The notes under the pieces were generated by a model. It was given only the letters and a program-made list of their open reading frames with translations, was not told where the DNA came from and ran no database searches. Positions 1 to 8,705 of a DNA stretch of 64,000 bases are shown here, one piece after another (position 1 is the first letter of the stretch; the number at the start of each line of letters is the position of its first letter). Origin of the DNA: an uncultured Desulfobulbus sp. (GTDB lineage Bacteria; Desulfobacterota; Desulfobulbia; Desulfobulbales; Desulfobulbaceae); assembly GCF_963665445.1 (NCBI RefSeq), contig NZ_OY762276.1:4024601-4088600 (forward strand), in the 5' to 3' direction. Both the position numbers and the translations under genes were made by a program.

Positions 1-15
1 CTATCTGCGAACGAC

Positions 16-55
16 ATCCCTTGGGTAAGGCATCCCCGATCCCAAGGGATTTTTT
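16..55 (+). terminator. Rho-independent terminator of a gene left of the window
   Basis: A perfect 10-bp inverted repeat (ATCCCTTGGG at 16-25, CCCAAGGGAT at 41-50) with a 15-nt loop is followed directly by a T-run (50-55). The T-run lies on the right, so it works for plus-strand transcription entering from outside the window. For the minus-strand amidohydrolase ending at 68 it has no U-tract on the correct side. Confidence 0.75.
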
Positions 56-67
56 ATCATTCCCCCT

Positions 68-1381
68 TCAAGTGTTTGCCAATACCTTGGCGGCAAGCTT
101 TCGAACCCGCCCCTTGACCTCCCCCATATCCAGGGTCTGCAGCATGCCATCGCGCACGACCAGGCGTCCGTCGACAATCACGTTTCGCACCCCTGCGCCA
201 CACCCGCTGTACACGAGTAAATTCTGGCTGTGAAACGGCTGCAGGTGCGGTTGCGCAAGGTCCACAAGGATGATATCGGCCGGCGCCCCAACCACGAGCC
301 GCCCAAGATCTGTGGGAAGGCCAAGCGCATCCGCGCCCCCATGGGTCGCCATGGCAAGGACCTCAGCTGCGGGAAGCGCCGTTGCCCTGTTCGGCTGCAC
401 CTTGTGGAGCATGGCGGCAAACCCCATCTCCCGGAACATATCCAAACTGTTGCCCGAGGCGGCTCCGTCGGTGCCGATCCCCACACGCAGGCCTGCGGCG
501 ATCATATCCGCAAGCGGCGCTCGCCCCGAGGCCAGCTTGGCATTGCTCTGCGGACAGGTCACAACGGCCGCTCCCCTCCGCTTGAGCAAGGCGATATCGC
601 TCTCCGTCGCCCACACACTGTGGACGCAGATCGTTCGGGAATCCAGCACGCCCAAGGCATCGAGATGCTCAAAGGGGGTTGCGCCCAGCGGCTGCGCTAT
701 TTGGGCCAGTTCCCTGTCGGTTTCCGCCACATGCAGAAAGAGGGGGACCCCGTACTTTTGCGTCAGCACCTTGGCAGATTTGAGGGTTTCATTGGAGCAG
801 GTATAGGGCGAGTGGGCAAAGACCGCTGGCTGGATTAGGGGATCGCGCCCCTGCCAGCTTGCAAGAAAACGCTCCGCCACCTCGATATTTTTTTTGGGGT
901 CTTCAACCCCGGGCGCAGGAAAATCGATCACCGCCTGGGCCGCCAGGCAGCGCATTCCGGCCTGGGAGCAGGCGTGGGCCACACTCTCCTCATGAAAATA
1001 CCCGTCGGCCACCGTGGTCGTGCCACTGAGCAGCATTTCGGCGACCGCAAGTAGGCTACAGAGGGAGACCATCTCGCGGGTGACCATCCGCGCCTCTGCG
1101 GGGAAGATGTGCTGATGGAGCCAGTTCGCCAATTCCAGGTCATCGGCCATACCGCGAAAAAGGGTCATCGGTGCATGACAGTGACCGTTCACCAGCCCGG
1201 GCATGGCCAGCTGTCCCTGTACGTCCACCTCGGTCCCGATGTCTCCATCGGGACAGTCCTCCATAGACCCGAGCTCGGCAATACGATTGCCGGCAATGAC
1301 GATATAACCTGATTCAATGTACGTATCCCCCCCGGGGACCGGGAGAATGGCACAGTTACGCACCAGCAGTTCTCTTTTCAT
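68..1381 (-). CDS. MtaD-like amidohydrolase (probable methylthioadenosine/S-adenosylhomocysteine or related deaminase)
   Basis: This is a 437-residue cytosolic metal-dependent amidohydrolase of the superfamily that includes MtaD/SAH deaminases and related aminohydrolases. The metal-binding pattern is complete: H67 and H69 in 'GLVNGHCHAP', H217 in 'LFLHVAET', H254 in 'ICVHSVW' and D305 in 'GIGTDGAAS'. The N-terminal 60 residues and C-terminal 70 residues look like the composite beta-sandwich that flanks the TIM barrel in this family. Length is typical. The family deaminates adenine thioethers or guanine-type substrates; the sequence alone does not fix the substrate, and MtaD is the closest fit by motif spacing. 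It is divergent from ychF, with about 285 bp between the two starts, and appears monocistronic. Confidence 0.8.
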   Translation of the reverse strand: MKRELLVRNCAILPVPGGDTYIESGYIVIAGNRIAELGSMEDCPDGDIGTEVDVQGQLAMPGLVNGHCHAPMTLFRGMADDLELANWLHQHIFPAEARMVTREMVSLCSLLAVAEMLLSGTTTVADGYFHEESVAHACSQAGMRCLAAQAVIDFPAPGVEDPKKNIEVAERFLASWQGRDPLIQPAVFAHSPYTCSNETLKSAKVLTQKYGVPLFLHVAETDRELAQIAQPLGATPFEHLDALGVLDSRTICVHSVWATESDIALLKRRGAAVVTCPQSNAKLASGRAPLADMIAAGLRVGIGTDGAASGNSLDMFREMGFAAMLHKVQPNRATALPAAEVLAMATHGGADALGLPTDLGRLVVGAPADIILVDLAQPHLQPFHSQNLLVYSGCGAGVRNVIVDGRLVVRDGMLQTLDMGEVKGRVRKLAAKVLANT

Positions 1382-1666
1382 ACAACCCCTTTGCTTTCTT
1401 GGCTCATTCTTTACTTACCTCGCACCGTCCATCCCAGCTCCCGCACGTATTTGTCCGCGTCCATGAAAAAACATCGCCGCAGAACAACAAAGCGTGCAAC
1501 AAAGAGCCCATAAGCGCTTGCACAAAATCCAAGAGATAGTGTATCACAGAGCACCGGATTTTCCGGACACTATTCTCCATACACCTGAAATGCCGGTTTC
1601 GACAAGATGCTCTATGCACCCAGGTCTCCGGTTTCGCCTTATCACCGTTTTTCTCTAGAGGATTCC

Positions 1667-2764
1667 ATGGGATTTCGTTGCGGAATAGTCGGCCTGCCCA
1701 ATGTGGGCAAATCGACCATCTTTAATGCCTTGACTGCCGCGGCCATTGCGGCGGAAAACTATCCGTTTTGCACCATCGAGCCCAATGTCGGCATCGTTCC
1801 GGTGCCTGATACCCGACTCGACATCCTGGCCGACCTGGCCAAAACCCGCAGCAAAGTCGCAACCCAGATGGAGTTTGTCGATATCGCCGGCCTGGTCAAG
1901 GGAGCCAGCCAAGGCGAGGGGTTGGGTAATCAGTTCCTGGGCCATATTCGCCAGGTCGATGCCATCCTCCATGTGGTCCGCTGCTTTGAGGACGACAACA
2001 TCGTCCATGTCGACGGTTCGATCGATCCCCTACGGGATGTGGAGGTGATCTCCATGGAATTGGTCCTGGCGGATCTGGAAACCGTCGATCGCCGCCTGGC
2101 TAAAAGCCGCAGCCAGGCAAAATCCGGCGACAAGAAATTTATCGCCGAGGTCGCCTTTCTCGAACAGCTGCACACCGCACTCGATCAGGGCAGACCGGCA
2201 AGAACCGTGGTTCCGGAAAACGATCAGCAAAAGGATCTGCTGCGCGATCTCTGCCTCTTGACCACCAAACCGGTGCTCTATGTGGCCAATGTCAACGAAA
2301 GCGACCTGGCCTCGGGCAATGCCTATGTCGACCAACTGGCCAAGGCGGCGGCCGCGGAGTCGGCATCGATGGTGATGATCGCCGGGGCCATCGAGCAGGA
2401 GTTGAGCCTGCTTGATGCGGAGGAACAAAAGGAATTTCTCCAAGACATGGGCATGGAGGCTCCGGGGCTGCACCGTCTAATCAAGGCGGGCTATGACCTT
2501 TTGGGGTTGATCACCTATTTCACCGTAGGCGAAAAAGAGACCAGAGCCTGGACCATCAAGAAGGGGACCAAGGCGCCGGGTGCTGCCGGAAAAATCCACT
2601 CCGATTTCGAGCGCGGCTTCATTCGTGCCGAGGTCATCGCCTATGACGATTACATTGCCTGCGGATCGGAATCGGTTGCCCGCGACAAGGGATTGATGCG
2701 CTCGGAAGGCAAGGAGTATGTGGTGGCCGATGGCGACTGCATCCTCTTTCGTTTCAATGTCTAA
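1667..2764 (+). CDS. ychF: Redox-regulated ATPase YchF (Obg-related)
   Basis: YchF is a ribosome-associated, ATP-preferring member of the Obg GTPase group. The 365-residue protein starts 'MGFRCGIVGLPNVGKST', giving the G1/Walker A at residues 9-17. G3 is 'DIAGLVKGAS', and the family-specific 'NVNE' replaces the NKxD guanine-specificity motif, which is the known basis of ATP preference. The C-terminus is a TGS domain with 'KKGTKAPGAAGKIH'. I chose the ATG at 1667, not the upstream in-frame ATG at 1607, because AGAGG (1657-1661) lies 5 nt before it and the family begins exactly there. It leads a run of co-directional housekeeping genes. Confidence 0.95.
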   Translation: MGFRCGIVGLPNVGKSTIFNALTAAAIAAENYPFCTIEPNVGIVPVPDTRLDILADLAKTRSKVATQMEFVDIAGLVKGASQGEGLGNQFLGHIRQVDAILHVVRCFEDDNIVHVDGSIDPLRDVEVISMELVLADLETVDRRLAKSRSQAKSGDKKFIAEVAFLEQLHTALDQGRPARTVVPENDQQKDLLRDLCLLTTKPVLYVANVNESDLASGNAYVDQLAKAAAAESASMVMIAGAIEQELSLLDAEEQKEFLQDMGMEAPGLHRLIKAGYDLLGLITYFTVGEKETRAWTIKKGTKAPGAAGKIHSDFERGFIRAEVIAYDDYIACGSESVARDKGLMRSEGKEYVVADGDCILFRFNV

Positions 2765-2824
2765 CCCCGATTTCGCCATGCAGGCTGCCCAATCTCCGTC
2801 TCTTGCAGCAGGGAGGCTCACGGC

Positions 2825-3916
2825 ATGATACCGAGCAAAACCCTTTTTGTCGATCAACTGGTCGCCGGCCAGCAGTTCCAGGATGTTTTTCTCGTCTCAC
2901 GAAAGACGCTCTCGGAGACCAAGGCCGGAAAACCATACCTGGCCCTGGCGCTCATGGACCGCAGCGGCGAGGTCGAGGCCCGGGTCTGGGACAACGCCGA
3001 ACAATTCGAGCCGATGGCCGAAGAGGGCAATTTCGTCCTCGTGCAGGCGACAGCCAAGCCCTTTCGCGAGCAGATGCAACTCGTCGTCAGTACCCTGGAA
3101 CAGGTTGCGGATGCAGCCGTGAACCTGGCCGACTTTCTCCCTGCCAGCCCCCGGCCCCTCGAGGATATGGAGCGGGAGCTGGAGCTGGTCCTCGATACCA
3201 TCGGTGACCAGGGGCTCAAGCAGCTCATGCGGACCATCTTTCAAGGGGAGACCCTGGCCAAATTCCAGCGTGCACCGGCCGCCAAAAAGATGCATCATGC
3301 CTACATCGGCGGCCTGATCGAACACACGCTCTCCATTGTCGGCATGGCCTACAAGGCAGCCGAGCATTATCCGATCATCGATCGCGACATGCTGGTGGCC
3401 GGCGCCCTCCTCCATGACCTGGCCAAGATCGAGGAATTCGATTTTGCCCGACCGCCCTTTACCTATACCGACCGCGGCCGGTTGGTGGGACACCTGGTGC
3501 TCGGGGTGGAGATGATTCGCCGGGCAAGCGAACAGGTCGAGGGGATCAGCAGCCAACAGGTCGATCGACTGATCCATATGGTGCTCAGCCACCATGGGCA
3601 ATACGCCTTTGGCTCCCCGGTCCTGCCGATGACCCCGGAGGCGATCCTGCTCAACCAGCTGGACGATATGGACGCCAAGATGAACCACCTCCAGGGGTTG
3701 CAGACAAAAATGGAGGGCGAGGAGTGGCAATGGAGCGAGTATCAGCGGCATCTCGAACGATTTCTCTACCTTCCGGGGACGGATTCGCAGGAGGAGCCGC
3801 ACCTCCATTCCCCCTTTCGCGCCTTTGATTTTCAACCCCAGAACGGGGGAGACCATGGCGCCTCTTCGCTCAAGAAGAAAAACATGGTCGACCACCGGCA
3901 ACAATCGCTTTTTTGA
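2825..3916 (+). CDS. YhaM-like 3'-5' exoribonuclease (OB fold plus HD domain)
   Basis: The 363-residue protein has an N-terminal OB-fold nucleic-acid-binding domain (about residues 8-100, with 'MDRSGEVEARVW') and a C-terminal HD phosphohydrolase domain (about 150-330). HD signature residues visible are H157/H158 in 'MHHAYIGGLIEH', H167, and the H197-D198 pair in 'LLHDLAKIEEF', followed by 'LSHHGQ' and a downstream Asp-rich helix. This order matches the YhaM family, which degrades single-stranded RNA or DNA from the 3' end using Mn. GGAGG at 2812-2816 sits 8 nt before the ATG. The stop overlaps the possible TTG start of holB, so the two are probably co-transcribed. The last 30 residues are polar and not conserved in appearance. 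Confidence 0.88.
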   Translation: MIPSKTLFVDQLVAGQQFQDVFLVSRKTLSETKAGKPYLALALMDRSGEVEARVWDNAEQFEPMAEEGNFVLVQATAKPFREQMQLVVSTLEQVADAAVNLADFLPASPRPLEDMERELELVLDTIGDQGLKQLMRTIFQGETLAKFQRAPAAKKMHHAYIGGLIEHTLSIVGMAYKAAEHYPIIDRDMLVAGALLHDLAKIEEFDFARPPFTYTDRGRLVGHLVLGVEMIRRASEQVEGISSQQVDRLIHMVLSHHGQYAFGSPVLPMTPEAILLNQLDDMDAKMNHLQGLQTKMEGEEWQWSEYQRHLERFLYLPGTDSQEEPHLHSPFRAFDFQPQNGGDHGASSLKKKNMVDHRQQSLF

Positions 3917-4902
3917 CCGTGTCTTTTTCCGAGCTGCTCGGCCAGAACAAGGCCATCACTCTTTTGAGCCGTGCCGTCACCAGCGGCCGCCTGGCCCATG
4001 GCTACCTCTTTGCCGGACCCGACGGGGTAGGCAAGAATACGGCGGCGCAGGCGCTGGCAGCGGTTCTGCTCTGCCGCGCTCCTGAGGGCCTTTCGCCCTG
4101 CGGCACCTGTCCCGGATGCCGCAAATTTCTCTCAGGCAATCATCCTGATCTGCTGCGCATTCAACCCGAAGGCGCCGCCATCAAGATCGACCAGATCCGC
4201 GAGATGAAAAAGGCCCTCACCTTTTCGCCCTTTGAAAGCCGCCTGCGGGTGGTGCTGATCGAGGATGTGCACACCATGCGGCGTGAAGCGGGCAACAGTC
4301 TGCTCAAGATTCTGGAGGAACCGCCGCCCAACAACCTGCTGATCCTGGTCGGCTCCACGGCGGGCGCGCTTCTTGACACCATTGTTTCCCGCTGCCAGGT
4401 CATCCCCTTTGCGCCCTTGCCGCTTGAACAGGCGGCCACCGTGATCAGCCGCCATCGTCCCGAACTCGACCAGGACAGCTGCCGCACCCTTGCAGCCCTG
4501 GCCGATGGATGCCCCGGACAGGCCCTGGCCCTGGAATCCGAGGGGACACTTGCGCTTTACCGGAAAATCCTGGTCCACTGGCTCAGGCCGCCGGGGAGCC
4601 GGGCCGAGCGGGTGGAACAGGTGCTGACGCTCGCCCTTGAGCTGGCGGAAGCCAAGGAGGGCATGGAACCGCTGTTGCTGCTGCTGCGAATTTTTCTCAA
4701 AAATGCCATGGTCGCCCGCACCGATCCAAGAGCCATCCCCTGTTCAGCGGAGCTGCTCCAGGCAAGAGAACGCTGGAATTTGGAGCGCCTATCTGCTAAG
4801 ATGTCCGCTATTGACCTGGCGGAACAAGCACTTGCCAGAAATTGTAATCGTGGTTTGACCAGTGAAGTGCTGCTCTTGGATCTTTTTGACCTGAATCTGT
4901 GA
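3913..4902 (+). CDS. holB: DNA polymerase III delta' subunit
   Basis: HolB is part of the clamp-loader complex that places the sliding clamp on DNA. The 329-residue protein has a Walker A-like 'GPDGVGKNTAA' (about residues 35-45), a four-cysteine zinc module ('CRAPEGLSPCGTCPGC'), the segment 'SLLKILEEPPPNN' and the sensor-1 'SRC' motif in 'TIVSRCQVIPF'. This is the standard AAA+ delta' layout. The start is uncertain: TTG at 3913 overlaps the upstream stop codon, and GTG at 3919 is equally possible; no strong ribosome-binding site separates them. It lies between the exoribonuclease and ricT, an arrangement also common in Firmicutes (holB-yaaT). Confidence 0.92.
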   Translation: MTVSFSELLGQNKAITLLSRAVTSGRLAHGYLFAGPDGVGKNTAAQALAAVLLCRAPEGLSPCGTCPGCRKFLSGNHPDLLRIQPEGAAIKIDQIREMKKALTFSPFESRLRVVLIEDVHTMRREAGNSLLKILEEPPPNNLLILVGSTAGALLDTIVSRCQVIPFAPLPLEQAATVISRHRPELDQDSCRTLAALADGCPGQALALESEGTLALYRKILVHWLRPPGSRAERVEQVLTLALELAEAKEGMEPLLLLLRIFLKNAMVARTDPRAIPCSAELLQARERWNLERLSAKMSAIDLAEQALARNCNRGLTSEVLLLDLFDLNL

Positions 4903-4994
4903 AGAAACTGCACGGTGGGCAAAGACTGCGTGTATCGTCCTGGGAGAGTACGAGCCACTGCTTTTTTGTCGTCCCCTGTGAAAGACCTTTTCTG

Positions 4995-5056
4995 CCTAAC
5001 GCACTGATTTCACAATACATGACTTTTTGATTCTTTGACTTTTTACGCATTGATTA
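4995..5056 (-). repeat. Half copy of the dispersed ~104-bp element
   Basis: Read on the minus strand, this has the first half of the dispersed element: a start like GCGTAAAAAGTCAAA and a middle GTGAAATCAG. The second hairpin half is missing. It lies immediately beside the full copy at 5060-5163 in the same orientation, so the two form a 1.6-unit tandem. The 336-bp holB-ricT gap contains nothing else I recognise. Confidence 0.6.
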
Positions 5057-5059
5057 ACA

Positions 5060-5163
5060 TTGTCATTCTCGTCAAAAGCCTCGAGAATGACCTTTCGAGC
5101 TTCGTAACTTTCTGATTTCACAAGAGGTGATTTTCAGTTTGTTGACTTTTTACGGAGCCATCA
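5060..5163 (-). repeat. Dispersed ~104-bp two-hairpin element, copy D
   Basis: Read on the minus strand, this is a full copy of the element also at 22109, 43561 and 50668. The second hairpin is a perfect 10-bp stem (GTCATTCTCG at 5062-5071, CGAGAATGAC at 5082-5091) with a 10-nt loop. Compared with the other copies, one G-C pair has become A-T on both arms, a compensatory change. The first-hairpin core is reduced to TCAC/GTGA. Confidence 0.85.
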
Positions 5164-5238
5164 ACATTGAACATACTGCACCCAGCCCGTCTCTTCACGG
5201 ATTGAGGTTTGCCTGCGATCCCCTTGATTTGAACCACC

Positions 5239-6216
5239 ATGACCGACGTCGATAACGAATCACAACCTGCCGATCAACTCATCTCCGATGAGGCAGGCAG
5301 CAGCGAAGGCATTGCCCTCTATTTTTTTAAAATCCGTTTTAGAAAACAGGGGCAGGAATTCACCGCCGGCACGCTGGAGCCTGAGCTGCGGCGCAGCGAT
5401 ATTGTCCTGGTCCGCACCGATCACGGGCCCGAACCGGCAATCATCATCAACCGCACCGCCGGACCGCAGGAACCGGGTGTCGAGCGTCCGGCGAGTTTCA
5501 AGATTCAACGACGGGTCACTAAGGAAGAACTGCTCGATTACGAGCAACTCCCCGGCCTGGAGCAGGAGGCGTTTCGACTCTGCCGACACCATATCGACCG
5601 CCTGAAACTGCCGATGCATCTTGTCCGGGTCGAACGCTTTTTCAATGGCTCGAAGATCATCTTCTACTTTACCGCAGAAAGTCGGGTCGACTTCCGCGAG
5701 CTGGTCAAGGCACTTGTCCAGGAATTTCGCACCCGGGTGGAAATGCGACAGATCGGGGTTCGCCACGAAACACAGATGACCGGCGGCCTCGGAGCCTGCG
5801 GCCGCGAACTCTGCTGCACCTCGTTTCTCAACAAGTTTGATTCCGTGTCCATAAAAATGGCCAAGGCCCAGGATCTGCCGCTCAATCCGGCAAAAATTTC
5901 CGGGCTGTGCAATCGTCTGCTCTGTTGCCTGACCTATGAATACGAGACCTACAAGGTCATGAAAAAGGGCATGCCCCGGGTTGGCCGCCAGATCCAGTTC
6001 GAGGGCAAGACCTACCTTGTCACCCGCCAGATCCCCCTCTTGGGCAAGATAGCCGTCACCTGCGAGGGTGAAGAACGGCTCCTGACCGAGGAAGAGTGGC
6101 GCGCCGCCGACCCGATTCCCAAACCCCCGCCTCGCAAGGGGCAGGGGAAGAAAGGAGCGGGGAAATCATCGAAAATTGATATCTGGGGGATGCAGGAAGA
6201 TCCGGAAAAGGACTGA
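5239..6216 (+). CDS. ricT: PSP1-domain protein RicT (YaaT)
   Basis: The 325-residue protein has the PSP1 C-terminal domain, with the family's cysteine clusters 'GACGRELCC' and 'GLCNRLLCCLTYE' about 35 residues apart. In Bacillus, RicT is part of the Ric complex, which carries iron-sulfur clusters and affects mRNA maturation and development; the role in Gram-negatives is not settled. The last 50 residues are Lys/Pro-rich and low complexity. Start choice is by length and frame, since no clear ribosome-binding site precedes the ATG. The neighbours holB and metG match its conserved context. Between holB and this gene lie the 1.6 copies of the dispersed repeat. Confidence 0.88.
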   Translation: MTDVDNESQPADQLISDEAGSSEGIALYFFKIRFRKQGQEFTAGTLEPELRRSDIVLVRTDHGPEPAIIINRTAGPQEPGVERPASFKIQRRVTKEELLDYEQLPGLEQEAFRLCRHHIDRLKLPMHLVRVERFFNGSKIIFYFTAESRVDFRELVKALVQEFRTRVEMRQIGVRHETQMTGGLGACGRELCCTSFLNKFDSVSIKMAKAQDLPLNPAKISGLCNRLLCCLTYEYETYKVMKKGMPRVGRQIQFEGKTYLVTRQIPLLGKIAVTCEGEERLLTEEEWRAADPIPKPPPRKGQGKKGAGKSSKIDIWGMQEDPEKD

Positions 6217-6252
6217 AACGCCCCTGCCCTCACATAACCACAGACCGCCAAC

Positions 6253-8199
6253 ATGCCTACCTACGTCACCACACCGATATATTATGTCAATGCCATGCCC
6301 CACCTGGGCCATGCATACACCACCATTGTCACCGATACTTACAGCCGTTTCCGCCGTTTTTGCGGCGACGAAGTCCGCTTTCAGACCGGCACCGACGAGC
6401 ATGGGGAAAAAATTGCCGAGGCAGCGGCCAAGGCCGGTGAGACGCCGCGGGAGTATGTTGATCGAATATCGGCAACCTTCAGGGAAACCTGGCCGATTTT
6501 GACCATCGAGCCGGATTACATTATCCGCACCACCGATGCCGACCACGTCAAGACGGTTCAAGACATCCTCCAGGCGGTCTATGACCGGGGCGACATCTAT
6601 TTCAGTGAATATTCTGGCCATTACTGCAAGGGCTGCGAACGTTTCCTCACTGAAAAAGAACTGGTCGACGGCAAATGTCCGGACCACCTGGTGGAGCCGC
6701 AGGAGATCAGCGAGCAGAACTATTTTTTTCGCATGTCCAAATACCAGGACTGGCTGATCGACCACATCAAGGCCAACCCGGAATTCATCACCCCGGAGCG
6801 CTACCGCAACGAGGTGCTCTCCTTCTTGAGCGAACCGCTTGAGGACCTGTGCATCTCACGGCCGACCTCGCGCCTGACCTGGGGCATTCCCCTGCCCTTT
6901 GACAGCAACTTTGTCACCTACGTCTGGTTCGATGCCCTGATCAACTACCTCACCGGTATCGGCTACCCGGATGGCCCGGATTTCGAGAAATACTGGGCAG
7001 GTGCCGAGCATGTCATTGCCAAGGATATCCTCAAACCGCATGCGATCTACTGGCCGACCATGATCAAGGCCATGGGCCTGGAACCCTACAAACGGCTCCA
7101 TGTGCACGGCTACTGGAATGTTGATGCGACCAAGATGTCGAAATCGCTGGGCAATGTCATTCGCCCCAAGGAACTGGTGGAAACCTTCGGCGTCGACACG
7201 GTACGCTATTTCGTCCTCCGTGAGATGAGCTTCGGTTTGGACTCCTCCTTTTCAAGCGATGCCATTCTCGCCCGCCACAATGCCGATCTGGCCAATGACC
7301 TTGGCAACCTTTTTTCCCGCTCCCTGACCATGATTGCCAAGTACAGCGAGGGCAAGATTCCCGAACGCGAGGGGGCCTCCATGCTCACGCCCGATGATCG
7401 TGAGCTGATGAGCGCCGTCTCCGCCATGGTGGTACAGTACCAGGAGAACATGGATGCATTCCGCTTTCACAAAGCGCTGCAGGCGGTATGGGAGGTTATC
7501 GGCCTCTTGAACCGCTATATCGTCACCAATGCCCCCTGGGAGCTGGCCAAAAGTCCTCGCCAGGCCGACCGGTTGCGCACGGTGCTCTACTTCCTGGCCG
7601 AATCGCTGTGGAAGATCGCCCTGGTGGTGGGCCCGATCATGCCGACGACAGCAAAAAAGATGGCCGTTGCTCTTGGCATGGAGTCCCGTTTTGCCAGTGC
7701 CAGCTTGGATGAGGTCAAGGAATGGGGTGACATTCCCGTCGGCACGGTGATCGATAAGGTGTCCCAACTCTTTCCGCGGGTCGAGCAAAAAAAGGAAGAG
7801 CAGCCCAAGGCGCCTGCCAAGGAAAAAAAGGCCAAGAAAGAAGCGGATCAGCCGCTTGCCGAAGGATTGATCAGCTTTGATCAGTTCAAAGCCGTTGAAC
7901 TGCGGGTCGCGGAGGTCGTTGCCGCCGAGAAGGTGGCCAAATCGGACCGGTTGCTCAAATTGACGGTTAAGGCGCCGGAAGAGCGAACCATCGTTGCCGG
8001 CATTGCCCCGTATTATGCGCCTGAGGATTTACTCGGCAAACGGGTGATTATTGTGGCCAACCTCAAACCGGCCAAACTGATGGGGATCCCTTCCCAGGGC
8101 ATGGTGCTTGCGGCAAAGGAACAGCTCGCCGACGGCAGCGAGAAACTGGTGGTGAGCACCGTGGCCGGGGAGATTGCTGCCGGCAGCAAGGTTGCCTGA
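6253..8199 (+). CDS. metG: Methionyl-tRNA synthetase
   Basis: This is a class I aminoacyl-tRNA synthetase that charges tRNA-Met. The 648-residue protein has the HIGH motif as 'HLGH' (residues 17-20) and KMSKS at residues 294-298. A zinc knuckle, 'YCKGCERFLTEKELVDGKC', is followed by 'PDH'. The anticodon-binding helical domain comes next. A Lys/Glu-rich linker (about 515-535) joins a C-terminal EMAP/Trbp111-type tRNA-binding domain starting 'LISFDQFKAVELRVAEV', which also serves dimerisation in this family. No strong Shine-Dalgarno is visible. It starts 36 bp after ricT and is probably in the same transcript. Confidence 0.97.
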   Translation: MPTYVTTPIYYVNAMPHLGHAYTTIVTDTYSRFRRFCGDEVRFQTGTDEHGEKIAEAAAKAGETPREYVDRISATFRETWPILTIEPDYIIRTTDADHVKTVQDILQAVYDRGDIYFSEYSGHYCKGCERFLTEKELVDGKCPDHLVEPQEISEQNYFFRMSKYQDWLIDHIKANPEFITPERYRNEVLSFLSEPLEDLCISRPTSRLTWGIPLPFDSNFVTYVWFDALINYLTGIGYPDGPDFEKYWAGAEHVIAKDILKPHAIYWPTMIKAMGLEPYKRLHVHGYWNVDATKMSKSLGNVIRPKELVETFGVDTVRYFVLREMSFGLDSSFSSDAILARHNADLANDLGNLFSRSLTMIAKYSEGKIPEREGASMLTPDDRELMSAVSAMVVQYQENMDAFRFHKALQAVWEVIGLLNRYIVTNAPWELAKSPRQADRLRTVLYFLAESLWKIALVVGPIMPTTAKKMAVALGMESRFASASLDEVKEWGDIPVGTVIDKVSQLFPRVEQKKEEQPKAPAKEKKAKKEADQPLAEGLISFDQFKAVELRVAEVVAAEKVAKSDRLLKLTVKAPEERTIVAGIAPYYAPEDLLGKRVIIVANLKPAKLMGIPSQGMVLAAKEQLADGSEKLVVSTVAGEIAAGSKVA

Positions 8200-8321
8200 T
8201 GCCTCCTTCTCCAGGACTTTTTTTCGCCGTCAATGTGAACTGAGGCGAGCAAGCTCGTTATTGCTGTACCCCGCAGTCTGACGCACCCAAGGGTTGGGGG
8301 CACGTATAAACCGATCATCAT

Positions 8322-8350
8322 TTGACAGACATCTCATACACAGGTATCCT
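8322..8350 (+). promoter_or_regulatory. Possible sigma-70 promoter just before yggT
   Basis: A perfect TTGACA (8322-8327) is followed after 17 nt by TATCCT (8345-8350, 4 of 6 consensus). The predicted transcription start would fall near 8356-8358. That is after the ATG at 8352 and at the second in-frame ATG at 8358, so it would give a leaderless message. It could therefore be chance, or mean that 8358 is the real start. Confidence 0.3.
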
Positions 8351-8351
8351 A

Positions 8352-8648
8352 ATGTTTATGCTTGGAAATTTCCTTATGGCTATCGCCAAACTGATCAACT
8401 TCGTTCTCAGCGCCTATATCTGGGTGGTCATCGCCCGTGCGGTCATTTCCTGGGTCAATCCGGATCCCTATAACCCCATAGTCCGCTTCCTCCACCAGGT
8501 CACTGACCCGGTACTCATGCGACTCCGCCGCTATATTCCCGTCATGGGCGGCCTGGACCTCAGCCCAATGATTCTGATTTTGGCCATCGTCTTTTTGCAA
8601 AGCTTTCTCGTGCCGACCCTGCAGCAGCTGGCAATGACCTTGCAATAA
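8352..8648 (+). CDS. YggT family membrane protein
   Basis: This small integral membrane protein has two hydrophobic segments around the conserved 'ISWVNPDPYNPIVRFLHQVTDPVL' region and a C-terminal 'PMILILAIVFLQSFLV'. YggT proteins have been linked to cell division, osmotic tolerance and chloroplast nucleoid positioning, but no biochemical role is firm. I start at the ATG 8352 because AGG (8342-8344) lies 7 nt upstream; an in-frame TTG at 8322 and ATG at 8358 are alternatives. The product is about 98 residues, typical for a single-unit YggT. YggU, its usual neighbour elsewhere, is found 3.4 kb downstream after the rfb genes. Confidence 0.85.
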   Translation: MFMLGNFLMAIAKLINFVLSAYIWVVIARAVISWVNPDPYNPIVRFLHQVTDPVLMRLRRYIPVMGGLDLSPMILILAIVFLQSFLVPTLQQLAMTLQ

Positions 8649-8705
8649 CATTTCCCCCAGGCTCGTTGCATGGAAACCGTGTGAGCCCAACACAAGAGGT
8701 TCGGC

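Noticed and set aside
1404..1619. 71-codon minus-strand open frame between the amidohydrolase and ychF
   Set aside because: Cys- and Arg-rich, no ribosome-binding site, and no recognisable family.
2897..3904. Long open frame antisense to the exoribonuclease gene
   Set aside because: It is a mirror of a GC-rich gene's codon bias, has no family motifs, and the plus-strand frame has a clear OB-HD protein.
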